Part shown: positions 18,392 through 26,110 of the stretch, one piece after another | Position numbering within the stretch: the stretch's first letter is position 1 | Layout of the letters: each line of letters opens with the position of its first letter | Origin: an uncultured Elusimicrobiales bacterium | GTDB lineage: Bacteria > Elusimicrobiota > Elusimicrobia > Elusimicrobiales > Elusimicrobiaceae | Direction of reading: 5' to 3' | Length of the DNA stretch: 64,000 nucleotides | NCBI GenBank assembly: GCA_944324115.1 | Contig: CALUVB010000016.1 | Location: forward strand, 21,348-85,347 | Made by a program: the position numbers and the translations under genes | Notes under the pieces: model-generated | The model's database searches: none | The model's input: only the letters and a program-made list of their open reading frames with translations | What the model was told of the DNA's origin: nothing

Positions 18392-18994
18392 TCACGAGAT
18401 TCCTTCTTGAGAAGTTACAATGCGCATTTGAGCAGCTTGAGGCCGTTTCCACCGGCTGGCCCGGATATCGGCCAAAATAGCGGGCATTTTGCCTTGCGCC
18501 GTAACAATAAGATCGGCCAGCTCGCGGTATGCGCCCGCGCCGCCGGCCCTTTGGGTAATATAGTGGGCTGACTTTTTTACTTCTTCTACGGCATTGGGCA
18601 CCGTTACCCCCAAACCAACCTGCTCCAACAACGGAATATCCGTTAAATCATCACCAATATAGGCCACTTCTTCCGCGCGGACATTCTCCCTTTTCATAAT
18701 ATCCTGCAAAGGCCCCAATTTGGTTAAAAAACCTTGGTAAAAATAATCCATGCCCAAGTTGCGCGCGCGAGTAAGGGTGGTATCATGGCGGCGGCCTGTA
18801 ATCACTCCGCTTTTGACGCCGACAGTACGCAGCAACATCACCGCTATGCCATCTAAAGCGTTAAACGTTTTCATTTCTTCCACCCGGCCATCAGCCGTCA
18901 GAAAAAAGCTCAGCTTGCCGTCAGTCCAAATACCATCAACATCATTCAAAACGATTTTAATCTTGCGTGCACGCGCCAACAATTCTTCGTTCAT
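18392..18994 (-). CDS. HAD phosphatase, KdsC-like
   Basis: 200-residue member of the HAD superfamily close to 3-deoxy-D-manno-octulosonate 8-phosphate phosphatase (KdsC). Motif I is LNDVDGIWTDG (nucleophile and acid Asp), followed by KTFNALDGIAVMLL, then GVITGR (motif II) and YIGDDLTDIPLL (motif IV); like KdsC it has no large cap domain. KdsC normally works in Kdo synthesis for LPS, which would fit lptE in this window, but no other Kdo gene is here. ATG at 18994 has AGG 5 bases upstream; a GTG at 19000 is less likely. First gene of the minus-strand run to metG. Confidence 0.8.
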   Translation of the reverse strand: MNEELLARARKIKIVLNDVDGIWTDGKLSFFLTADGRVEEMKTFNALDGIAVMLLRTVGVKSGVITGRRHDTTLTRARNLGMDYFYQGFLTKLGPLQDIMKRENVRAEEVAYIGDDLTDIPLLEQVGLGVTVPNAVEEVKKSAHYITQRAGGAGAYRELADLIVTAQGKMPAILADIRASRWKRPQAAQMRIVTSQEGIS

Positions 18995-19010
18995 ATACAC
19001 CTATTATAGC

Positions 19011-19037
19011 AAAAAGCCCCGCCAGCAGGCGGGGCTT
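19011..19037 (-). terminator. Terminator after pilin C
   Basis: AAGCCCCGCC / GGCGGGGCTT with a four-base loop, then TTTTT on the minus strand, 13 bases past the pilin stop. Confidence 0.9.
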
Positions 19038-19049
19038 AGAAAGAGAGAT

Positions 19050-19592
19050 TTATGGAAGCAAATAAATATCGCAGCCGGAACAAGAACCATGATTGGAGCT
19101 ACCAAACTTTTGCCCGCCTAACCCCTTACATACGGCCTGGCCGTCTCTGTTGTCCGGCATGGTCCAGCATTCCCTGTGGTTTTCCCCCGGCCGGAACCAT
19201 TGGGCATAAGCCACTACTTGAGGAGTGCCGATTTTAAGAAAGCAAACAATATTCTCATCTTCTCCCCCATACAAGTCACAAGACACTTTTGAACAATGCA
19301 TATAACCGCGTTCTTCACTGTCGCTGGCCGCGCAGCCCGGCACATCTACCCGCAGGCCGGCCCAATAATTGGGCCCGGAACCATGCCGGATATAATATTG
19401 AGAGGCCGCTTTTGCATAATTTCCTGCCAGAATTTGCAGCTGTACAAAACGGGATTTAAGTACCGCCCGGTTGTAGATAGGCAACGCAATAGAAGCCAAA
19501 ACGCCAATAATCAGCACCACCACCAGCAGTTCCCCCAGTGTAAAGCCGCCTTTATAAGAAGTGAAATGTTTTTTTATAAGAGAAGATATCAT
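19050..19592 (-). CDS. Type IV pilin-like protein (pilin C)
   Basis: 180 residues. A 16-residue leader ends in KGG, then FTLGELLVVVLIIG: Glu at +5 is kept but position +4 is Gly instead of Ile, unlike all ten others. The head domain resembles pilin D: RFVQLQILAGNYAKAASQYY, ENIVCF, the VVAYAQWF block, HRECWT, and a closing CKGLGG and IYLLP. Cys residues are probably paired. The ATG has only a short AAGGG upstream. Its promoter keeps the -35 and -10 but lacks the homopolymer, so it may be a fixed, non-switching member. Confidence 0.88.
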   Translation of the reverse strand: MISSLIKKHFTSYKGGFTLGELLVVVLIIGVLASIALPIYNRAVLKSRFVQLQILAGNYAKAASQYYIRHGSGPNYWAGLRVDVPGCAASDSEERGYMHCSKVSCDLYGGEDENIVCFLKIGTPQVVAYAQWFRPGENHRECWTMPDNRDGQAVCKGLGGQKFGSSNHGSCSGCDIYLLP

Positions 19593-19614
19593 AAACCCTT
19601 TTACCTATAGGCAA

Positions 19615-19644
19615 AATGTACCATAAACAAAGCCTCTATTGCAA
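19615..19644 (-). promoter_or_regulatory. Pilin C promoter without homopolymer tract
   Basis: Minus strand TTGCAA (19639-19644), 18 mixed bases, TACATT (19615-19620). Hexamers match the other pilin promoters but the spacer has no T run and the dyad is degraded. Confidence 0.6.
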
Positions 19645-19797
19645 GGATTTCCACACAACAAAGCCTATTTCAAAACGTTTCACAAAGAAAGCAGCCTTTG
19701 TCATATGATTTTTATAAGACTTTTGACAAGACAAACTTTTGCCTTTGCCACCCGCTATAATAGAAACGTATTTTATACAAATGGATATATTCCATAT

Positions 19798-19875
19798 ATG
19801 AGATTTTTAAATAACACACAATTTACCAAGAATACGCAGAAACTTATTGCCATCGCACAAGGACTAGCCCAGCGG
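19798..19875 (+). pseudogene. Decayed fragment resembling the ClpC amino terminus
   Basis: From the ATG at 19798 the frame contains FTKNTQKLIAIAQGLAQR, which matches the intact ClpC at 21531 (FTENAQKIILIAQEEAKR) at 11 of 18 positions; similarity then fades. The upstream bases (TTTTATACAAATGGATATATT) also resemble the clpC leader. It is followed by no ClpC domain. Probably the stub of a duplicated or displaced clp gene, in the gap between two pilin genes and on the same strand as clpC. The short match means coincidence is not excluded. Confidence 0.5.
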
Positions 19876-20100
19876 CCATATCGACGCAGAACGCCCGCTG
19901 CCGGCTTTATGCGTCTTACTCTGTTCTGCTGCCGACAAACTCTTTAATATAAGTGCATTTTGGGCCTACCTCCGCAACATTAGCATACCGCCGGCGGGAT
20001 TTACGTTACAAACGAAAAGGAAGCGATACAATCATCTCCGGCAGAAACCATTTTATTAGGGCGCAGGCCCCTTGTCCCTCAACACATATGGCCTATAATA

Positions 20101-20123
20101 AAAAGCCCCGCCAGAAGCGGGGC
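20101..20123 (-). terminator. Terminator after pilin D
   Basis: GCCCCGC / GCGGGGC with a five-base loop, followed by TTTT on the minus strand. Confidence 0.88.
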
Positions 20124-20143
20124 AAAAATATCAACCAAATCCT

Positions 20144-20683
20144 CTAGGGCAATAGATAGCGGGCACAACCCCCATATGATTCGCAAGAATAACTTACCGG
20201 ACTTCCCGCTTCTATTCCGCCCAAGCTTTTACACAAGCTTAGTGCGTCTTTATTATCATTCCTGGCCCAACATTCACGCGTATTATTATTAGGCCCAAAA
20301 AACTGCACATAAGCCGCAATATAAGGCACACCCCTCAGATGAATAAAACAGACGATATTTTCATCTCCATTATTCATTAAATCACATTCCACATCTCTAC
20401 CGTACGCCCACCCCCTATAAGCACTACTGACAGTCCACCCCGTAGGCAAGGCCACATCCATATCAGTCCAATAACCCGGCGCTTCTCCATTTGCCCAATA
20501 ATACCGGGCGGCGGCATCGGCAAAACTTTTTGCAATGGTTTGCGCTTGCACAAAACGTGAACGCAATACCGCCCGGTTATACTGCGGCAAAGCAATAGCC
20601 GCCAAAATACCAATTATCAGCACCACCACCAACAGCTCTATCAGCGTAAAACCACTGAATAACCCCTTATAACGATTTTTCAT
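20144..20683 (-). CDS. Type IV pilin-like protein (pilin D)
   Basis: 179 residues: leader MKNRYKGLFSG, then FTLIELLVVVLIIG. The head resembles pilin C: RFVQAQTIAKSFADAAARYY, ENIVCFIH, YVQFFGP, RECWARN, LCKSLGG and an ending in ARYLLP, with six or more Cys. An upstream in-frame codon at 20797 would start translation through the T tract and is rejected; AGAGG is 6 bases before the ATG at 20683. Pilins C and D are diverged paralogues about 550 bases apart. Confidence 0.9.
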   Translation of the reverse strand: MKNRYKGLFSGFTLIELLVVVLIIGILAAIALPQYNRAVLRSRFVQAQTIAKSFADAAARYYWANGEAPGYWTDMDVALPTGWTVSSAYRGWAYGRDVECDLMNNGDENIVCFIHLRGVPYIAAYVQFFGPNNNTRECWARNDNKDALSLCKSLGGIEAGSPVSYSCESYGGCARYLLP

Positions 20684-20698
20684 CGGAGGCCTCTTTTT

Positions 20699-20748
20699 GA
20701 TAAATTTTATTTCCCGATAAAATTTATCAAAAAAAAAAAACAATGCAA
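20699..20748 (-). promoter_or_regulatory. Pilin D promoter cassette, T12 tract, covarying dyad
   Basis: Minus strand TTGCAT (20743-20748), TG, T12 (20729-20740), GA, TAAATT (20721-20726): spacer 16. The dyad GATAAATTTTAT / ATAAAATTTATC differs from pilin A by one base in each arm at paired positions, so pairing is kept. Confidence 0.75.
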
Positions 20749-20900
20749 GCCCTTTTATAACAACCCGTACAAAGGTGACGAGATTGCCACCCCTCACGGC
20801 AGACGCAGCTCACGCATGTTTTTTTGGCAGCAGGACAGACGGAGTCCGCACGGCGGGCACGGAGCGGCCCGCCCATGCAAGCAGACAAATCGCATCAGAA

Positions 20901-20928
20901 AAAAGGACCCTTTTATAAGAGTCCTTTT
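20901..20928 (-). terminator. Terminator after the ankyrin gene
   Basis: AAAGGACTCTTATAAAAGGGTCCTTT on the minus strand folds on itself and ends in a T run. It is about 30 bases past the stop at 20957. Confidence 0.75.
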
Positions 20929-20956
20929 CTTGTTACATATGCGGAAAAATTTTCCA

Positions 20957-21331
20957 TTATTTGTCTTTGAACAGACGGATAAGTTCTATATCACCTTTTG
21001 CTTTCGCCAAATCCAAAGCAGTTTCACCATTCTTATTTGCAATAGAGGTATCGGCTCCCCGCTCCAACAAAAGGGCAACGATTTCTTTTTCCTTACGGTT
21101 CACAGCCTCCATCAGCGGCGTATAACCAGAAGAGCTGACCTTATTAATATCGGCATGGTGTTCCAACAAAAGCAATACCATTTCTTTTTTATTCTCATTG
21201 GGAGAACAAATAGCCGCCTTCAGACCAACACTCTCGTCATTCGCGTCAGCGCCGACCTCTAGCAACTCTTTGGCCTCTTGTATTTTCCCGCCATTAACTG
21301 CTATATACAACTGATGTTCTAACTGTCCCAT
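20957..21331 (-). CDS. Ankyrin-repeat protein
   Basis: 124 residues made of about three to four ankyrin repeats: LYIAVNGGKIQEAKELLEVG, the KAAICSPNENKKEMVLLLLE region, GYTPLMEAVNRKEKEIVALL and GETALDLAKAKGDIELIRLF. No signal peptide or membrane segment, so probably cytoplasmic. Ankyrin repeats bind proteins; the partner is unknown. A purine-rich AGGAGAGG lies before the ATG. It stands alone, divergent from clpC. Whether it acts inside the cell or is an effector cannot be told. Confidence 0.88.
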   Translation of the reverse strand: MGQLEHQLYIAVNGGKIQEAKELLEVGADANDESVGLKAAICSPNENKKEMVLLLLEHHADINKVSSSGYTPLMEAVNRKEKEIVALLLERGADTSIANKNGETALDLAKAKGDIELIRLFKDK

Positions 21332-21432
21332 ACTTTTCCTCTCCTATCCATTGTTTCTGTATAGTTTTCCTATATATTGCATTTGCTGTTCCAACAGCTC
21401 CCAATCTCTTTCACAAAAAATGACAAGCACAT

Positions 21433-21438
21433 TATACT
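21433..21438 (+). promoter_or_regulatory. Candidate clpC promoter
   Basis: TTCACA (21410-21415), 17 bases, TATACT (21433-21438). A second -10-like TATAAT is at 21496-21501, closer to the gene, without a clear -35. No CtsR-type operator was recognised. Confidence 0.4.
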
Positions 21439-21530
21439 AAAAATGATACTTTATATAGCCTAGGCAATCGGCATACCAGCCCACTGTAGTTTTTATATAA
21501 TATAGATACATTTCATTGAGGGGTTTTAAG

Positions 21531-24068
21531 ATGGCCAAACGATTTACCGAAAACGCGCAAAAAATTATTCTTATTGCGCAGGAAGAAGCCAAACGTTTAA
21601 ATCACGACTACGTCGGCACGGAACATATTTTACTGGGACTGAGCGCCTTAGACGGCACTGTCTCCAACAAAATTTTAGCCTCTTTGGGCATTACTTTTCG
21701 CAAGGTGCGCTTAGAAATTGAAAAAATGGTAGGAGTGGGAGACGCCATTATGCTGGTAGGAGAAATCCCCTTCACGCCGCGGGCCAAAAAAGTGTTGGAG
21801 TATGCGGTGGAAGAATCCCAATCCTTAGGCATGGACCATATCGGCACGGAACATATTTTGTTGGGATTGGTGCGCGAAGAAGAAGGCATGGCCAGTACTA
21901 TTTTGCAAAATTTGGGGGCAGCTTTAAATACCGTGCGGGAAAGCACGCTCTCCTTTTTAGAAGGGGCCCAGCCCGGAGATTTAACCGAAACCTTTACCGC
22001 CTCCCAGTTGGACCCGGAAACAGAGGAAGAAGAATCCCCCCAGCCGGCGCCCCGCCTAAGTCACCCGGCTAAAAACAAAAAAAGCAAAACCCCAACCTTA
22101 GATGAATATACGCGGGATTTGACCGCCTTGGCCGCTCAAAATACATTAGACCCTGTTATCGGCCGTGATGAAGAAATTGAACGTCTGGTGCAAATATTAG
22201 CCCGGCGCACTAAAAATAATCCTGTACTGATTGGGGAGCCCGGCGTCGGCAAAACCGCCATCGTGGAAGGCTTAGCGCAAAAAATGGCCAAAGATGACAT
22301 TTCCGACGTGTTGGCCGAAAAAAGACTGCTGGCTTTGGATTTGGCTTCCGTAGTGGCAGGCACCAAATACCGCGGGGAATTTGAACAACGCCTAAAAAAC
22401 ATTATTGATGAAGCCGCCGCGGATAAAAACAGCATTATCTTTATTGATGAGTTGCACACGCTTATCGGCGCCGGAGCGGCGGAAGGGTCTATAGACGCGT
22501 CTAACATGCTCAAACCGGCCTTAGCGCGCGGAGAGATACAGTGCATCGGCGCAACAACCTTTGACGAATACCGCAGATATATAGAAGAAGACACGGCTTT
22601 TGAACGCCGCTTCCAGCCGGTTACGGTGGAACCCCCCGATGTAGAGCAAACCTTTACCATTTTGCAAGGCATCGCCCCGAAATATGAAGAACACCACCAT
22701 GTACATTATACGCCGGGGGCCCTGCGTGCCGCGGCCACGATTTCAGACCGCTATATTACGGACCGGGCTTTGCCGGATAAGGCCATAGACCTTTTTGACG
22801 AAGCAGGCGCACGGGCACGACTGAAAAACGCCGCCATTCCGCCGCAAATCCGTGAACAACAACAAAAATATCAAGCCGCCGTGGCTGAAAAAGAAGCCGC
22901 CATACATAATAAAGAATTTGAAAAAGCGGCCCAAATTAAAACCAACGAAGACCAGCTGAAAAAACAACTGGATAAGCTGAAAGAAAAATGGCACGCCCAA
23001 CGCCAAGCCAATACAGTAGAAGTGACGGAAGAAGATATTGCATTGGTAGCTTCTAAATGGACCGGCATTCCGGTAACTCGTCTAACGCAAAGCGAAACGG
23101 ATAAAATCCTGCATATGGAAGAACATCTGCACGAGCGTATTATCGGACAGGAAGAAGCGGTGCGGGTAGTATCTCAGTCTATACGCCGCAACCGAACAGG
23201 CCTGGGTAATCCGCATCGGCCGATAGGCGGCTTTTTGTTTTTAGGCCCTACCGGGGTAGGAAAAACGGAATTGGCAAAAAGCCTGGCCATGTTCCTATTC
23301 GGAGATGAAGAAGCCATGGTGCGTATTGATATGTCCGAATATATGGAAAAGTTCGCCGTTTCGCGCTTAATCGGAGCGCCGCCGGGCTATGTGGGCTATG
23401 AAGAAGGCGGCCAATTGACCGAAGCTGTACGCCGGCGGCCCTACAGCGTCGTGGTATTAGACGAGCTGGAAAAAGCCCACCCTGATATCTATAATATTCT
23501 GCTGCAAGTATTAGATGAGGGAGCCCTGTCGGATAATTTGGGGCACAAAGTCAGCTTCAAAAATTGCGTCATCATCATGACTTCCAACGTAGGCGCGCGG
23601 GAAATCACCAACAAAGGCTCCGGCCTGGGCTTTACCGCTTCCGCCACCGAAGAACAACAATATGACGAAATGCGCAAATCCGTGATGGAAGAAGTAAAAA
23701 AGACATTTAATCCGGAGTTTATCAACCGTATTGACGAGATTGTGGTATTCCATTCTTTGAATAAGGAAAATATCGGCGCCATCTTAGATTTGCAGCTTAA
23801 AAAAGTAGCTGCCAAATTGCAAGACCGCCAGCTGACCTTGGAGCTGACGGCGCAGGCACGGCAATTTTTAATTGACCGCGGCTTTGACGAAAAATACGGA
23901 GCCCGCCCGCTGCTGCGCACTTTACAGCGGCTGTTGGAAGACCCGTTGGCGGAAAACATTTTAGTAAACCGCTATGCTGCCGGCACTAAAATTATTGTAA
24001 ACTTGAATGAAGAAACCCAAAAACTTAGTTTTTCAAATGCCGCCGCTTCACAGCCGGTGGCCGTTTAG
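21531..24068 (+). CDS. clpC: ATP-dependent protease ATPase subunit ClpC
   Basis: 845-residue Clp/Hsp100 unfoldase that feeds substrates to ClpP. Two Clp-N repeats (FTENAQKIILIAQ and a second around residue 80), first AAA+ module with GEPGVGKT near 225, a middle region with a UVR-like stretch (EFEKAAQIKTNEDQLKKQ), and the second AAA+ module with GPTGVGKTELAKSLA near 575 plus the D2-small domain. The short middle region distinguishes ClpC from ClpB. GAGGGG is 7 bases before the ATG at 21531; the in-frame TTG at 21516 is less likely. No clpP or mcsAB in the window. recA follows after 18 bases. Confidence 0.94.
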   Translation: MAKRFTENAQKIILIAQEEAKRLNHDYVGTEHILLGLSALDGTVSNKILASLGITFRKVRLEIEKMVGVGDAIMLVGEIPFTPRAKKVLEYAVEESQSLGMDHIGTEHILLGLVREEEGMASTILQNLGAALNTVRESTLSFLEGAQPGDLTETFTASQLDPETEEEESPQPAPRLSHPAKNKKSKTPTLDEYTRDLTALAAQNTLDPVIGRDEEIERLVQILARRTKNNPVLIGEPGVGKTAIVEGLAQKMAKDDISDVLAEKRLLALDLASVVAGTKYRGEFEQRLKNIIDEAAADKNSIIFIDELHTLIGAGAAEGSIDASNMLKPALARGEIQCIGATTFDEYRRYIEEDTAFERRFQPVTVEPPDVEQTFTILQGIAPKYEEHHHVHYTPGALRAAATISDRYITDRALPDKAIDLFDEAGARARLKNAAIPPQIREQQQKYQAAVAEKEAAIHNKEFEKAAQIKTNEDQLKKQLDKLKEKWHAQRQANTVEVTEEDIALVASKWTGIPVTRLTQSETDKILHMEEHLHERIIGQEEAVRVVSQSIRRNRTGLGNPHRPIGGFLFLGPTGVGKTELAKSLAMFLFGDEEAMVRIDMSEYMEKFAVSRLIGAPPGYVGYEEGGQLTEAVRRRPYSVVVLDELEKAHPDIYNILLQVLDEGALSDNLGHKVSFKNCVIIMTSNVGAREITNKGSGLGFTASATEEQQYDEMRKSVMEEVKKTFNPEFINRIDEIVVFHSLNKENIGAILDLQLKKVAAKLQDRQLTLELTAQARQFLIDRGFDEKYGARPLLRTLQRLLEDPLAENILVNRYAAGTKIIVNLNEETQKLSFSNAAASQPVAV

Positions 24069-24086
24069 ATTTTACATGGAGGAAAC

Positions 24087-25142
24087 ATGGATTCAAACAA
24101 ACAAAAAGCATTGGATTTGGCCTTAGGACAAATTGAAAAAGCTTTTGGCAAAGAAGCCATCACCACACTTGGCAGTGCCAATGTAAAAAAAGTAGATGCT
24201 ATTCCCACAGGGGCGCTGTCTTTGGATTTGGCGCTGGGAGTGGGCGGCATTCCCCGTGGACGCGTGATTGAAATTTACGGACCGGAAGCCGGCGGAAAAA
24301 CGACTCTTTCGCTGCATGTGGCCGCACAAGCACAAAAAAACGGCGGCGTGGTGGCGTTTATTGATGCCGAACACGCATTGGACCCAGTCTATGCTTCCTC
24401 TATTGGGGTAAATGTAGATGAGTTGCTTATTTCCCAGCCGGACTCCGGTGAACAAGCCTTAGAAATTGCTGAAAAACTGGTGCGCTCCGGCGCGATAGAC
24501 CTAATTATTATAGACTCTGTAGCCGCCCTGGTGCCCAAAGCGGAAATTGAAGGCGAAATGGGCGATGCGCACGTTGGATTGCAAGCCCGGCTGATGAGCC
24601 AGGCTCTGCGCAAGCTGACCAGCATTCTGAATAAAACGAAAACAAGTATTATCTTTATCAACCAGTTACGCCAAAAAATCGGCGTTATGTTTGGCAATCC
24701 GGAAACGACACCGGGCGGGCTGGCCTTAAAATTTTACTCGTCTGTGCGTATTGACGTACGGCGCATTGAAAACCTCAAAAAAGGCGATGAAATTATCGGC
24801 ACCCGTGTACGCGCTAAAGTAACCAAAAACAAAGTAGCGCCCCCGTACCGCCAGGCGGAATTTACGATGCTGCACGGGGAAGGCATTTCCCGCGAGGCGT
24901 GCCTGCTGGACAAAGGGGTAGAATCCGGCATTTTGGAAAAAAGCGGAAGCTGGTTCCTCTATGGTGATGAAAAACTGGGCCAAGGCGCGGAAAACGCCCG
25001 CCAGTATCTAAAGGATAATCCGCAATTGGCGGCTGAAATAGAAGATAAACTGTATGTCAAATATTTAGGCCACCATTACAACGGCGGCAAAGCCGAAGCC
25101 GATGAAAAACCGGCCGAAGCCAAAACAAAAGCTAAAAAATAA
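24087..25142 (+). CDS. recA: Recombinase RecA
   Basis: 351 residues, the DNA strand-exchange protein and SOS co-protease. Walker A is [10 protein letters not shown] (most bacteria have GPESSGKTTL; this is still a valid P-loop). [41 protein letters not shown] and [20 protein letters not shown] follow in the usual order. The carboxy-terminal tail ends in a Lys/Glu/Ala-rich stretch. GGAGG precedes the ATG. It is 18 bases after clpC and may be cotranscribed. A strong shared terminator follows. No LexA box was recognised upstream. Confidence 0.97.
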   Translation: MDSNKQKALDLALGQIEKAFGKEAITTLGSANVKKVDAIPTGALSLDLALGVGGIPRGRVIEIYGPEAGGKTTLSLHVAAQAQKNGGVVAFIDAEHALDPVYASSIGVNVDELLISQPDSGEQALEIAEKLVRSGAIDLIIIDSVAALVPKAEIEGEMGDAHVGLQARLMSQALRKLTSILNKTKTSIIFINQLRQKIGVMFGNPETTPGGLALKFYSSVRIDVRRIENLKKGDEIIGTRVRAKVTKNKVAPPYRQAEFTMLHGEGISREACLLDKGVESGILEKSGSWFLYGDEKLGQGAENARQYLKDNPQLAAEIEDKLYVKYLGHHYNGGKAEADEKPAEAKTKAKK

Positions 25143-25160
25143 GGTTCTTATACAGACACA

Positions 25161-25190
25161 AAAATACCCCGCTCAAGGCGGGGTATTTTT
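25161..25190. terminator. Bidirectional terminator between recA and pilin E
   Basis: AAAATACCCCGC and GCGGGGTATTTTT pair around a small loop, with T/A runs on both sides, serving the convergent recA and pilin E. Confidence 0.9.
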
Positions 25191-25211
25191 CTGTTCATCG
25201 CTTTGGAAAGA

Positions 25212-25832
25212 TTATTTGCAACAACAGCCGTCATATCCCACATCGGGCAGATTAAGCAGTTTAGCATAATCAAAACTCGGCGTATCTCCATTACCCACAT
25301 CTTGAGCCAAGACCAATTCCCCATTTTCTCCGTAACAAATACACACGTCTTCTTTTTGATATTGCACACGGGCCAAATTTTTGTTGCCGTTGCAATCTTC
25401 GCCAAGTCCTATTATATAGATAAAATTATTCTGAGTCCGCGTCATCGTTTCCCAGCCCACCAATCCTGATGATTTGTCATCTGGGAAAGTAATACTCATA
25501 TCTTCAAAAGAACACCAATCCCCTTTTTCCAGATGACAGACTTGAGCAGCTTGGGCCACAGCGCGCAAATTAAGCAACGCTTCCGCAAAGCGGCTCTTAG
25601 CCACCGCTTTCTGATATTGAGGCAAGGCCATTGCCGCCAAAATACCAAGGATCAGCACCACGACCAGCAGCTCTATCAGCGTAAAACCGCAGCGCATTGC
25701 GGCGGAAGGGGCGGTTTGAAAGAAGAAAGCTTTTGCATTTATGGCACAAGCCCGAACCCCGCCAATAAAGCCGTCAAACACGCGTTTTGCGGGATTTTTT
25801 TGAACAGACATATTCTTTGGTACTTTTTGCAT
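25212..25832 (-). CDS. Type IV pilin-like protein with extended leader (pilin E)
   Basis: 206 residues from the ATG at 25832, which is 8 bases past the -10. FTLIELLVVVLILG starts after a 49-residue leader, more than twice that of the paralogues. The first 25 residues (MQKVPKNMSVQKNPAKRVFD then GFIGG) parallel the 22-residue leader of pilins F and G; about 24 more (VRACAINAKAFFFQTAPSAA then MRCG) are inserted before the cleavage site. A start at the internal MRCG would give a four-residue leader but has no ribosome site. The head is close to pilin G (KEDVCICYG, SFDYAKLLNLPD) and ends in CCCK. Whether it is processed is open. Confidence 0.82.
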   Translation of the reverse strand: MQKVPKNMSVQKNPAKRVFDGFIGGVRACAINAKAFFFQTAPSAAMRCGFTLIELLVVVLILGILAAMALPQYQKAVAKSRFAEALLNLRAVAQAAQVCHLEKGDWCSFEDMSITFPDDKSSGLVGWETMTRTQNNFIYIIGLGEDCNGNKNLARVQYQKEDVCICYGENGELVLAQDVGNGDTPSFDYAKLLNLPDVGYDGCCCK

Positions 25833-25870
25833 ACAAGCAAAATGTACCCCCCCCCAAAAAAAAAATGCAA
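25819..25870 (-). promoter_or_regulatory. Pilin E promoter cassette with T9-G9 spacer
   Basis: Minus strand TTGCAT (25865-25870), nine further T, nine G (25847-25855), TACATT (25841-25846): spacer 18, made of two homopolymers. Dyad GGTACATTTTGC / GCAAAAAGTACC has one mismatch and a six-base centre. Confidence 0.75.
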
Positions 25871-26110
25871 GCCTCCGCTGCCGGCGCCACTGCCGCCATC
25901 TCTGCCGGAGCTTAAACATGTAAGCGGATAGGGGGCTGCCGGCGCCTTTCTTTCACCCACTGCTCTCCACCAAACAAAAATTAGTATCTTTTACATAACG
26001 CCACATACAGGCGGCCGCTCCAGGAAAACAGCCCCGACCGGTTCTTTTTATTTTGAAAAATCTATAATGTAATATTATGTAAACTAGCAGACACGGAGCC
26101 TTTTTTGTTT

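Larger units (their letters stand above)
19645..20143. other. Intergenic stretch between pilins C and D
   Basis: About 500 bases upstream of the pilin C promoter. Contents: the ClpC-like remnant (19798-19875) and the pilin D terminator (20101-20123). A TATAAT at 19756 lies 27 bases past a TTGACA, too far for a standard promoter. Nothing else recognised. Confidence 0.6.

Noticed and set aside
19723..19761. TTGACA and TATAAT as a promoter for the ClpC-like fragment
   Set aside because: The spacing is 27 bases, too long for sigma-70.
25533..25931. Plus-strand gene opposite pilin E
   Set aside because: Antisense shadow across the pilin helix and promoter; no ribosome site or family.
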